A DNA stretch of 64,000 nt from Kitagawia praeruptora (GCA_037693485.1 CM075354.1:58699501-58763500), one strand, 5' to 3'. Positions 46,845 through 57,665 are shown, counted from the first letter of the stretch. Notes: a model not told the origin generated them from the sequence alone. Translations and numbers: made by a program.

Positions 46845-48579
46845 CTGTCAACGGATGATCACTATCCGTTGATTCACAAATAGTCTCTAGATCCTCAAGG
46901 CCAGGTTCTAGCTCCCTTTTCTTTTGAGTCCAGGTATCCTTCACAAATGATTCTATTCCCTGGACTTCTATTATGTTTTGTGAAATATTCCTACAACTTT
47001 GAAATTTAGCAATTATCCCTTGTTCCTTTTCCAACTGCTCTCTTAAAATTAGTTCTCTTTTTAACACAGCTTCAAGTTCACTTTTAGCATCATTGCAATA
47101 AACTCTCATTTTCTAAAATTCTAGAAATTGAATTTCTAGAGCATCATTTCTATCATTTAAAAACAAATTAGTCTCTTTAATCCTATTGTTCTCTTTAGTA
47201 AGTGATTTAAGAGTAACACTCAAGTGATATAGTTCAGTAGACATTTCATCTATAACACTATTGCATTCCTCTTTGGTGAGCTCAGAGAGATTAGTAGAAA
47301 ATACATGATTGCTAGCTGAACTTGCTTCCTGCTCAGAATCAGCCATCAATGCAAGGTTGACGAACTCAGCATCATCATCAGAATGATTTCCATCAGCAGC
47401 CCAGTCATACTCTTGGGTCATGAATGCCTTTCCTTTCTGCCTGAGAAGATCAAAATATTTCTTCTTGTAGTCAACAGTTTCAGTTGGCTTTCCCTTGTTC
47501 TCAGTTCTAGGCTTCCTGCATTCACTTATCATGTGACCAACAATTCCACAATTGTAGCATTTAATTTTGGATTTATCCACATAGTTGCTTGTGGAAAAAT
47601 CCTTGTTAAATGGCTTCACCACCCCAGAGTTTCTTCTGAATTTCAGCTTAGAGAATCTCCTAGATAGAAAGGCTAAATGCTCATCTATCTCATCCAATTC
47701 ATCCTGCTGAAGGACACTCATTTCATCAGACACTTTTTCCTTGCTTTTGCTTGATTCTGCTCTACCTTCACAAACCTCCCTGTTTGGTGTAGATTTAGCA
47801 GCTTTAGTCCTCTTCTCCTCCTTCTGCTCCAAGTTGGCAACAAGTGCAACTGACCCACTTTTCTTTTGGGTCTTCTCAATCTCTTCATCCTGCTCCATTT
47901 CTAGTTCATATGTCTTTAAAGTTCCATAGAGCCTTTCAAGAGTAAATTTCTTGTACTCTTGAGTGTTTCTTAGAGAAACAGTCATTGGCTTCCACTCTTT
48001 GGGCAGTGATCTCAGAAATTTGAGATTAGAATCTTTCACTTGGTAGATTCTTCCATACAGTTTCAAGCCATTCAGTAGCTTTTGAAATCTACTAAATGTG
48101 TCATTCAATGTCTCTCCATTCTTGAAATGGAAGTGCTCATACTGTTGGATCAGTAGTTGCATCTTGTTCTCCCTTACCTGTTCTGTACCTTCACAAAGAG
48201 TTTGAACAATGTCCCATACTTCCTTGGAGGTAGTATAGTTGATAACATTGTCAACCATGTCTGTTTCTAAGCCATTAAACAGAATATTCATAGTCTTTTT
48301 ATCTTTGTGGACTTCTGCGATGTCTTCAGGACTCCACTCAGAAACAGGTTTGGGAATGTAAACGTCTGGTGCATCTGCAGCAAGGCCAACTCTTGACACA
48401 GTCTTCATTGGAACATGAGGACCCTTCTTAATGCAATCTACAAAACCTTCATCAATAGACATGAGATGTAGAAGCATTTTTACTTTCCAGTGAAAGTAAT
48501 TTTCTCTATCAAGAACTGGTATCTTTACTCCATAATCCTTCTTAGACATGTTGGAAGTGTGTTGATCTTTAAACTTCAA
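46765..48579 (-). pseudogene. Sirevirus copy A gag
   Basis: The ATG at 48579 (MKFKDQHTSNMSKKDYGV) lies about 20 bases after the primer site. A 488-codon frame carries the copia Gag domain (KEVWDIVQTLCEGTEQ), a basic/acidic linker, the zinc knuckle CYNCGIVGHMISEC and a Leu-rich coiled-coil-like end. An in-frame TAG at 47113-47115 is followed at once by more of the same frame (MRVYCNDAKSELEAVLK) to about 46765, where a 2-base deletion relative to copy B shifts the frame. The sequence at 46808-46880 encodes HPLTDEPSTDERYP using the family DNA word. The same TAG is present in copy B. Confidence 0.88.
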
Positions 48580-48594
48580 ATATGTTAGAAGCTT

Positions 48595-48607
48595 GCTCTG
48601 ATACCAA
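48595..48607 (-). other. Primer-binding site of Sirevirus copy A
   Basis: On the minus strand TTGGTATCAGAGC, initiator tRNA-Met type, one base after the LTR end. The same site occurs at 36641-36653 for copy B. Confidence 0.9.
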
Positions 48608-48608
48608 T

Positions 48609-49590
48609 TGTTATTCCCAGATTACACACTTGTACAATTGTAGAAGGGGGGGTTGAATACAATTCTTGATATTTATAAATTTCTGATAAGAACCACAGAA
48701 ATCTATAAGGAGATAATTGCTGAATGAGAAATGATTCACAAACATATAAAAAATCAGGTGGTTAAATGTACCACCTGAGACTTTTATTCGAAGAAAACTC
48801 TGTGATACAAATGTACACAGCTTCTGTTTTACAACTCTTTGCTTCTAAGGATATTCAATAAACCCTAAGCAAATATGTCTGTTTTCTTAATTTCTAAAGA
48901 GTTGCTAAACTTGGTTATATATCCCAAGTTTATAAGTACTACAGGAATAAGATAATATTAATCTAATTCAAGTTGACTTGCTACTCCACTCCAAATCCAC
49001 ATGTAGCCGAAAGGTTGTCCTTATGAACAGATATGTCCCCTGCACCTTTCTTGTAAGTACTGTGTAAATGGAATGCTTCTTTCTTCTGCGTTTCCAAAGT
49101 ATGGCTGCCATACTGCTTTTTATACCTACTATCAACCCATGTGATCTGTCAGTCAAACCTGTCCTTATCAACTGCTAATTCCCAGCTAGCATAGAAGAAA
49201 GTGTCAATGATTATCCGTTGATGTTGTACACTGTCATCCGTTGATGGTAGTTTGAGCTGTATCCGTTGATATTGTAGATTTGAGTTGTATCCGTTGATAG
49301 AGTCCTGTTCTCATCTGTTGATACACTTTCACTTAGACAGAATTACATAACATAGCTTATTTACAATTGGCTACCCTATTCTGCCTATCCATTGATGGTC
49401 AACATGACTCTGAATAAAAACACTATCAACTGATAACATAGAGATATTGTAGTATGCTGCAAAACCTCATCCGTTGATGAGCTACCTGTCAACGGATAGA
49501 GTTATAATGTCTCATCCGTTGATAGTTACAAAACATGACTTATACAATTTTGATTGTGAAGTTATCATCAAGTACAACATATTTCTAACA
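48609..49590 (-). repeat. 5' LTR of Sirevirus copy A
   Basis: 982 bp, on the minus strand TGTTAGAAATATG to GGGAATAACA. It contains about ten ATCCGTTGA/TCAACGGAT words at 49210-49525 in the same layout as the other LTR. Confidence 0.92.
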
Positions 49591-50330
49591 AATACACTCT
49601 CGTATGAAGTGATATCGAACATCAATATGTTTACTACGTCCATGAAAGACTGGATTCTTTGCAAGATCGATCGCAGATTTATTGTCCAAATACAACACCA
49701 CTCGCCCAATAATTTCATTCGTCACTTGCTGCAATAACTTTCGTAACCACATACTCTGACATGCTGCTGCGGTTGCAGCCATAAACTCAGCCTCACAGGA
49801 CGATAAAGCCACGCACCTCTGTTTTTGTGATACCCAAGTAACCAGACTTTCATTCAAATAAAAAACCATCCCTCCAGTGCTTCTTCGATCTTCCTACATG
49901 ATCACTATCGGAGTATCCTGTCAACTCATTATTTCCATTCTTCTGTGAATACACCAGACCTATCTCTAGAGTACCTTTTACGTATCTCAGTATCCTCTTA
50001 ACTGCATTCATATCTATGCACAATAGTTGGAGTCTCCATAAACCTACTCACAACTCCTACTGAAAAAGCTATATCTGGTCTAGTATGCACCAGATACCTT
50101 AACTCTCCAACCAAACTCCTGAATTTTGATGCATCAACTCGCTAACCTCCTTCATCTTTATTCAATTGCTCCTTTGGATCCATAGGTAGTTTGGTGGGAT
50201 TACAACCTTCCAACCCAGCCTGTCCGAGAATCTTCTTTGCATATCCACTTTGCTTCAATTCGATAAAGCCATCTCCTTGCTCTACTTCCAAGCCTAGATA
50301 ATAGCTCAACTTAATTACCCAAATCACTCA
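49591..50330 (-). pseudogene. Ty1/copia RT-RNase H fragment interrupted by Sirevirus copy A
   Basis: On the minus strand the end of RT (LSYYLGLEVEQGDGFIELK) and RNase H (LVTWVSQKQRCVALSSCEAE, HIDVRYHFIREC) can be read with at least two frameshifts between 50140 and 49870. It breaks off inside the conserved RNase H region exactly where the Sirevirus LTR starts. The missing end is not found on the other side of the Sirevirus. The lineage differs from both Sireviruses. Confidence 0.85.
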
Positions 50331-50399
50331 TAAACTAAATAAGTATTTACGTACTTTTGTTTAAAGAGTATCTTTAAAACATCAACCTATCAAACATGC

Positions 50400-50655
50400 A
50401 ATTATACATCCTATAATACATCACAAGACCTCACTCGTCCACTAGGGCTGCCTAGGGGTTTAAAGGGCTTGTTGCATATGCCAAATGCAACCGTGATCAC
50501 CTATGGAAGTGGTACTAGTTAGATAGTGTTTAATTGTTTATGCTTGAGGACAAGCATCGGTTTAAGTTTGGGGGTGTGATAAGTGGATTTTAAGTTTGGG
50601 GGTGCAATTAGACATCGACCTACCAAACAAAAATAGCTCATCCTAAGGGATCATG
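50400..50655 (+). repeat. Inverted polypurine/LTR-start segment of a Tat/Athila-like gypsy element
   Basis: CTTGAGGACAAGCATCGG, then AAGTTTGGGGGTG and TGATAAGTGG, read on the + strand, match the minus strand of the nested gypsy element near 24629-24780. Here the segment is therefore in the opposite orientation to the gag of the adjoining relic. After about 50600 the sequence switches to the orientation of that relic. Confidence 0.75.
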
Positions 50656-52196
50656 TGATAGTGTTAGTGCCCTAGAGACAATGTAATTATGTTTCTAGGA
50701 AAGACTATTTTGTGATTTAATGATTATGTTTCATTGATTATTCAATAATGATTTATTATGTCTTTATTTACTGCGAAATAAATATTAGAATAATAAATGT
50801 CCTTAGAATATGTAACATGTATTCTATATCTTTAAGTATGTGACTTAAAAATGAGATTATATGAATAGTGTTAATATTCCTAAATATCCCTAATCGAGCA
50901 TTAATAATATGGGAAAATTATAATGCATAAAGATTAGTATGTTTGTTGACAAGATGACCACATCTCATTGGTCATGGGTATAATGATACTAAAGTCAAAA
51001 ACATAGGTGCATATAATATTATGCATGGCACTGGATAGACCCACAGTGAGATTCTACATGTTAATAATGTCATTAGAAAGACTCACAGTGATAATGGTGT
51101 AATGATCCTTAGACTTGAGATCATTATATTTCTATACGAGGATTAATATATTTTGATTACATTAAAAGTACCTTTAACCGGGTGATGATAAAAGTGGACA
51201 TTGGGTATATTATGAGTCGTACGAGAAATTTGAATGATAGATAAAGAATTTAACTCTCCTATAAATAGGAGCGATATTATTGGCCTCTTGATTGAGTGAG
51301 ACTATGAAATGCATGGCCGTGCTCAAATGATGATTTGTTTTAATAGTCTACTCATTGATCAAGGAAACCTGGATTAAATGTTGAAGAGGATGACTGAATA
51401 CATGCCTCGAGTTTAATCTATAATATTTGGTTAAAGGGATTATATTACATGGAAACATTAATCACGAAAGGTTCAATATGGATTACCATTTAAATTATTA
51501 TTACTTGGGTAGCAATGATGTGTTACTAGATGCCGCTCTTTGTTTACGATTTTAAATTGGGATTTTAAAATCGTTGCCTACGTAATAATAACCTATCGGG
51601 TCACACACATAGAATGCTCGGAGGATTATTTAATTTGAATTCGGATTTAAATTAAATGATAGAATTCGAATTATTTATTATTAATTTAAGTATGACTTAA
51701 TTAATGTGATAAATGGAATTTCGAATTTTTTAATTCAGCAATGCAGTTATTATTTAATTGAGAAAGTCTTAGTTAGATAATGATTAGAAAAACTGAATTA
51801 ATATGGGCTCTAATTAGGATTAGGGCTGATTTCGTTTTTGTCTCTCCTATATAATATCTTTTGTGGCTTGGAAAGCAAAATACGTTTTTATTAAAAACCC
51901 TAGCTGCTAGAGAGATAGAGAAAAAAGAGAGAAAACGAATTATTGTGCTAGTACACAGCATCCTCCGTTCGAGCTTCTGCGTAGATACCGATAGAGCGTA
52001 GATCGTTGCATACGGGTTACGTGGTGTTCAATCAAACTAGGATCTCCATCTGTCAACCGAATCGTAAAGCTTCTTAAGGTACAGATTCTGATCTCCATAA
52101 TTAACCCATAATTATACATGGATCCTGGTTTGGGTTTCGATTTTTTTTTGTTTTGTTTACATCTATCCACTGCGTTTTATGCCTCGGAACCTAACA
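50656..52196. mobile_element. Solo LTR (1541 bp)
   Basis: Begins TGATAGTGTTAGTGCCCTAG and ends CGGAACCTAACA, flanked by TCATG on both sides (50651-50655, 52197-52201). Removing it restores a sequence similar to the nested gypsy interior (GGGATCATGAAATATGCATG near 25842). It includes a TATA-like CCTATAAATAGG near 51259 and has no internal region. It belongs to a family different from the other LTRs here. Confidence 0.88.
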
Positions 52197-52201
52197 TCAT
52201 G

Positions 52202-53595
52202 AAATATGCATGCTATGCAAATGCAACTATAATGGACTCACATGGTAAAACAAAACAAAATAACAGAATGTCCTATATGAAACAAACATAAATAATACGA
52301 CCGATCATGCATGAATTACTACTAATATGCAAAATATGATATCTATATGAACACAATGACACACAAATACTACTATACACTACTTATCCCTCAAACCACC
52401 CCCAAACTTAGAATATTCAATGTCCCCATTGAATGGAAGTAAATACGAGGGATAGTAGAGAACATACCTAATCATCGAAACACGTGGGTTGCCTCCCACG
52501 AAGCGCCTTTGTTTAAAGTCTTTAGCTAGACATGGCAGTGATTTTTTCTCTTGAAAATTTCTACACCGTATCTATATATGGCCATTTAATTATCTTTCCC
52601 GGGGCTACATCCTTGATGACAAGTTTCAGCCTTCTTTGCTCCACAAAAGTGTCAGTAACATTGTTCTCTTCACTACCTGACAAGTTAGCAACGATAATAA
52701 TAATAGACAAAGTAGATGATTGACCCAAATATGCATACCTCAGGTGATCTGGTGGTTTAAGCTTGAGTTTGGAAGCTTCTTCAACATGATGATTTTCATT
52801 ATTAACCACCAAAGATTGATCAAGAGTGGAAATAGACGAATTAGGAACGAAAGTGGGTGGTTCACCAACAGAAGTCTTAACAACAGACTTAGGATCAAAA
52901 GAACTATCTTCAAGTTGAATTTCATGCTTAGAACAAATAACGTTCAACTCCTCTAACATCTCATCAGAAGTAAAATTCCTGTACAACTCACGAAGATCTT
53001 TATTACCCTCATACTTTAACAAAACATCTTTCTCAAGAAAAGACTCAATTGCACTATCCTCAAGATCCATCAGCTGGACATGTTCATCTTCAGTACCAGA
53101 CTTTCCTTGTAAAACATCTTTTAAGAGGTCCAACTTCAATAACTTACTTTGTCCTTGATCAACCACTTCTAAACTAAAACACTCTTCAGCCTCTACCGGA
53201 ATTTGCATAGCCTTGAACACATTAAAAGTGACATTTTCATCTAGCGGATCAGCCACCAAGTCAGATTTGTCAATTTCGGGCCCTGCAGATTTTTTAACCA
53301 GCTGTTTCTGAACTTCTTCATCTTCCTTAGCTGCTGATTTTTGATTGGTTGTAACCTTTCCGCTTCTCAAAGTAACTGCCTTCACCTGTTCACGGACAAA
53401 TTTCCTTCCTGGATTAGCCTCCGTGTCACTAGGAAGCACTCCCTATGGCCTATTTAGTAAAGCAGTAGCAATCTGACCAATCTGATTTTCCAAGGTCTTA
53501 AGCGAGACAGCTTGACTTTTGCACATCAATCTCAACTCCTCTAGTTCCGATTTTTCAGAAGTGGAATGCCCAGAACCAGCATATGAATGTTGTTG
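52202..53595 (-). pseudogene. Gypsy relic: gag C-terminus toward the protease region
   Basis: On the minus strand the frame from the chimeric gag continues past in-frame stops at 53596 and near 53444 into an open block at 53439-52561. It begins LPSDTEANPGRKFVREQVKA and includes VTLRSGK, the conserved stretch between Gag and protease of Athila/Tat elements. The end PGKIIKWPYIDTV resembles the end of the nested element's Gag. No protease or polymerase follows. 52202-52560 is non-coding and shares sequence with 25850-26285, so this relic is a cousin of the nested element. Confidence 0.75.
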
Positions 53596-54819
53596 CTAAA
53601 AACCCGGAGGTTGAAATTGCCTAGGGGCATACTGTTGCTGAAAATTCTGCCCTTGCTGCTGCTGAAAAATCTGAGGATTGTAAGGCTTTACTCCATATTG
53701 TTGACCTTGAAACTGCTGATTTTGTTGCTGGAATGGTAGCGTGTCACCCTGATAATTGTTCCAACTGTAATTCGGAGGATTTCTGTTGCTCGGATGATAG
53801 GTATTCGGGGATGGCTGCTGCTGATTCTGAAAGTTGCTCACAAATTGTACTGATTCAGAAGAGATAGCACACTGATTCGTCTCATGTGCACCTGCACATA
53901 GCTCACAAACACTAGCTAGCTGTCGAATCCCATGATGTGCCAAAGAATCTATTTTCCTATTCATTGCCTCTAGCTGAGCTGCTAAAGCTGTGATTGCATT
54001 AACATCAAGAATTCCTGCCACCTTTTGCTGTGGCATTCTCTGAATTGGATTATGATATTCATTAGCAGCCATCGTTTCGATTAGATCATAAGCCTCTTCG
54101 TAGCTCTTAGCCCATGGAGCTCCACCCGATGCTGTATCCAGCAAAGGTCTAGATTGTGTTCCCAGCCCATTATAGAAACCATTAATCACCATCCAGTCAG
54201 GCATACCATGATGAGGACACTTTCGAAGCATCTCCTTGTAACGTTCCCTTGCCTCACACAAAGATTCACCAGATTGATGTGCAAATTGAGTAATAGCATT
54301 CCTAATTGCTGCGGTCTTTGCCATGGGGAAAAATTTAGTGAGAAATTTCTGAGCAAGATCCTCCCATGTTAAAATAGAACCTGCTGGTAGAGAGTGCAAC
54401 CAGCCCTTAGCTTTATCCCGCAGAGAAAATGGGAAAAGTCTCAATTTCACAGCATCCTCAGACACACCGTTGGTTCTGAAAATATCACAGATCTTAGTGA
54501 AATTCCGGATGTGCATGTTAGGATCTTCAGTCGGAGCACCCCCAAACTGAACTGAGTTCTGCACTATCTGAATTTCATTGAGATCTGTGATACTTTCAGA
54601 TCCAACGGTGTTTAAACAAACGGAAATAATATATCTCATTCCCACATCCAATCCGGCTATCAGGGCTTCATACTCAGCTTCGTTATTGGTTGTCGGGAAA
54701 TCCAACTTCAAGGCATACTCAACCGTGAACCCATCGGGGCTTTGCAAGACTAATCCTGCACCACTAGATTTTGTTTTTGATGCTCCATCAAAATAGAGCA
54801 CCTTCTCAACTTGGTACAT
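53596..54819 (-). pseudogene. Chimeric ORF: Tat-type RNase H fragment fused to gypsy Gag
   Basis: A 407-codon open frame on the minus strand. The first 55 or so residues (VLYFDGASKTKSSGAGLVLQ, NNEAEYEALIAGL) are the start of the additional RNase H found in Tat-lineage gypsy elements. At about 54640 the frame switches to Gag: the capsid domain (about residues 85-255, including DKAKGWLHSLPAGSILTWED and LAQKFLTKFFP), a zinc-knuckle-like motif CELCAGAHETNQC (about residue 305) and a Gln-rich end. RNase H normally lies thousands of bases downstream of Gag, so the join is a rearrangement. It has stayed in frame. Whether it is ever translated is unknown. Confidence 0.8.
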
Positions 54820-54914
54820 AAACGAGAGGGTGAGGGAGAATATGAGTGGTTTATTTAAAAAAAATTATACAAGATTAATTTGAAATTTTCTAGAAAAAAT
54901 ATGCACATTACTAA

Positions 54915-55575
54915 AATCATTAGATATTATCATCCGTACGGTTGGATCTTCTAGAAATATTTTTTAAAAAAATATAAGCAACAATATGGGACAAAGTACT
55001 TGTTAGTAGTATTAGTCAAATCAATAGTTGACTACTAATTTTACTATCCAAATTCATTTTTTATTTTTTTTTTAATTTTGGAAGTATGACTAAATTAGAT
55101 ATATATTGACATCCGTACAGTTGAATTGTAGATAAATATTTTTAAAAAAAATAGAAACAACAATCTGGGACAAAGTACTAGTTAGCAGTACTAGTCAAAT
55201 CAATAGTTGACTACTAATTTCACTATCTAAATTAATTTTTTAATTTTTAAAATTTTGGGAATATCACTAAATTAGATATATATATTGACATCTGTACAGT
55301 TGGATCGTCGATAAATATTTTTATAAAAATAAAAATAACAATCTGGGACAAAGTACTAGTTAGTAGTACTAGTCAAATCAATAGTTGACTAATAATTTCA
55401 CTATTCAAATTAATTTTTTATTTTTTAAATTTTGGGAGTATCACTAAATTAGATATATATTGACAACTGTATGGTTGGATCGTCGATAAATATTTTAAAA
55501 AAATAGAAACAATAATTCGGGACAAACCACCGATTAGTAGTACTAGTCAAATATATAGTTGACTACTAATTTCTC
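54915..55575. repeat. Tandem array of about 175-bp units, four copies
   Basis: The word GGGACAAAGTACTWGTTAGYAG recurs near 54988, 55165, 55344 and (diverged) 55514, each followed by AGTCAAATCAATAGTTGACT, a 7-base inverted repeat, and later by a GTTGGATCGTCGATAAATAT-like segment. The unit is very AT-rich. It lies in what remains of the second CACTA element. Confidence 0.85.
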
Positions 55576-56054
55576 TATTCAATCATCGAAAAAATATTAT
55601 TATGATAAGTTAATAAGATACGATATTATTATCGATGTGATTAAATCATCCAAAAAATGAAAAATACGAATGAATTATACAAAATTAGATATTATTTTAA
55701 ATATTTAAAGTCATTTAGAAATTTTACAAAATTATTGTTTGGTAATAAATATTTAAGAAAATCATATTCTAGTACAGAATATTTTTCTGAATATTTGAGA
55801 ATTTTCTAGGAATTTTTATATTACTTTATATTTTTTAAGTATCTTTAACTATATTATAAATATGATTCGAAAATTGTTTTTAAAATTGTAATTGAATTTT
55901 TCAGTCAGCGTCTACATGACTATCTCTCATTGATCCATTTAGTATCACATGATGAATCAGTTAATAAACCCTTAAAAGAAACACATATAAATCCTAACCA
56001 TTCATTTAAAAATTACATATATATAATAAATAATAAATATACACCCCTCTTTAT

Positions 56055-56260
56055 TTCAAAAAAAAATATATAACCCCCCAACCGCTCCCCCCCTCCGGCA
56101 CGTCACCCCCACTCCCCCTCCCCCTCCCCCTCCCACGTCACCCCCACCGCAACCCAGTCCCAACTCCCAAGCAGCAGTTCTATCTCTCTCTCTCTCTCTC
56201 TCTCACACATGTACACAAAAATTTAATCTTCAAAATTTTATATCTCTCAATCTACTCATC
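56055..56260 (+). promoter_or_regulatory. C-rich block and CT microsatellite resembling a plant promoter/5' UTR
   Basis: A C-rich stretch (56072-56160) with a repeated CACGTCACCCCCAC (56099 and 56133) and CCCCCTCCCCCTCCCC is followed by a (TC)n run (56182-56203) and AT-rich DNA. A possible splice donor TTGGTAAGATTTGG lies near 56357. C-rich plus CT-rich leaders are common at plant transcription starts. No coding exon follows before the CACTA end, so this may be a captured promoter. Promoter activity is inferred only. Confidence 0.4.
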
Positions 56261-56910
56261 CAAAATTAATGATTTGATTTACATATGTATGTGTTCAACA
56301 AATCGATCTCTATACATTGATATAAATATTTTCTTATTACGAACAAATATTTTTCTTGGTAAGATTTGGAGTTTAATTCAATTTGAAGGTTTGATAGAGT
56401 TTTTGATGATTTTGAGTCTGCAAGGTTGTATATCGATATTCGTTTATGCTTAGATATTAATTTCATAATTTTTTGGATACTTTTTATTTCGTCGAAAAAT
56501 TCTTGAGGTTGCCGGAATCGGCTATTATAATTTCTTTTTAATTTTCTATTTTGATTATTGTATTTATCTTCGCATGCTCGTATATATATATTAAATTGAG
56601 ATTTTTTCCAAATTTGTTTTGATTTGTCAAATAATGTTTGGTTGATCGGAATCTAGGTAGTCGTATGTAAATTATGTTTTGGTGAATATTTAGATCGCGA
56701 ATTTTTATGACACATATTTTATTGTCAAATAGTCGGTCGAATTTGGCTGGTCGATATTATCTAAATTCGATCGCAGTATTAATTTCAACCAAGCTAAAAA
56801 AGACCGGAAAAAATAGTCGAATTTAGCTAAATTCAACCATATGCGATCGAATTTAGCTAAATTCAACCGTTTAATTCCGGTCGAATTTAGTCGATTTTCT
56901 TGTAGTGACA

Positions 56911-57345
56911 AGAATCTTAACAGGATGGGGTGATACACATATTATGAATGAGTGTTTTTTAAAAAACCATTATTTAATAATGAGCAATAGTTATTAGTTA
57001 TTTATTAGTTATTATTACCTTATTTTATGTAAAAATATATATATATTTAATTACAATTCACAAACATACTAAAAACTAAACATGTGTATCCAGGAGATAT
57101 ATGAAGGTTCAACATGTAGATATACATTACATTTAATACCTATTTTCAAGAATAAATAATATCATTCGTTTTTATTTCCAAAATAAAATATTCACTATAC
57201 ATGAATATTTTGATACATATATGATATCTTGAAACGTTTGGTCCTAAAATATAGAATATTTTGAATTAGAGAGAGAAATAAAATATAATCTCAATAATAT
57301 TATTTCATCACATAATTTTTGGTATAGGTGTTTTTAGTTTCCAAT
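56911..57345. other. AT-rich intergenic DNA, no gene seen
   Basis: No ORF, RNA gene or clear repeat is recognisable between the CACTA end and the CGGATC-word block. Confidence 0.5.
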
Positions 57346-57359
57346 TTAAAACGGATATA

Positions 57360-57665
57360 GTACTTTGAGTCATATTTTGTTCGGATAATATTTTTTTTAG
57401 ATTTGATCGGTTTCGGATCATCATCAGATCAAGTATTTCGGATTATTATCGGTTAGATATTCGGTTCGGGTAATTTTCGGATCGGATGAGATCGGTTTTC
57501 GGACACTAATCGGATTTGACTATATCGGATCGGATTTCGGTTCAGATCGGATTGTTTCAGATTTGGTTAAATTTCAGTTAATCTGATTCGGATATAAAAT
57601 CGGATCTTGGTTCCATGAATTTCGGATCGATTTTTCGGATCCAGACCCAATTTGTCAGATCTAGT
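57360..57665. repeat. CGGATC-word repeat block, inverse of the one at 13894
   Basis: Degenerate TTCGGATC, GATCGGTTTCGGA and ATCGGATTT words over about 300 bp, ending GACCCAATTTGTCAGATCTAG. The complement of this end resembles the start of the block at 13894. Confidence 0.6.

Larger units (their letters stand above)
36655..49590 (-). mobile_element. Sirevirus copy A (minus strand)
   Basis: LTRs at 48609-49590 (5') and 36655-37642 (3') flank a body with primer site, gag, protease, integrase, RT, RNase H, a long post-pol ORF and a polypurine tract, all on the minus strand. All coding parts carry stops or shifts. The right edge interrupts the RNase H of another copia fragment at 49591. The left LTR runs into another gag body (copy B), so no target duplication can be matched. 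LTR divergence is a few percent by eye. The family differs from the + strand Sirevirus in LTR sequence and in its dispersed word (ATCCGTTGA). Confidence 0.9.
33019..56907. mobile_element. CACTA transposon expanded by nested retroelements
   Basis: The left end reads CACTAAAAGAAAACCGGCTA and the complement of the right end CACTACAAGAAAATCGACTA. Both are flanked by ACA (33016-33018, 56908-56910), a 3-bp duplication typical of CACTA. Both subterminal regions (33050-33300 and 56735-56890) are rich in the word AATTCGACCGG/GGTTGAATTT in both orientations. Almost everything from 33455 to about 54840 is retroelement DNA. What remains of the transposon (33019-33454 and about 54840-56907) has no transposase, so it was non-autonomous. 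At 23.9 kb it is far larger than a mobile unit is likely to be; the original element was probably near 2.5 kb. Confidence 0.85.
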
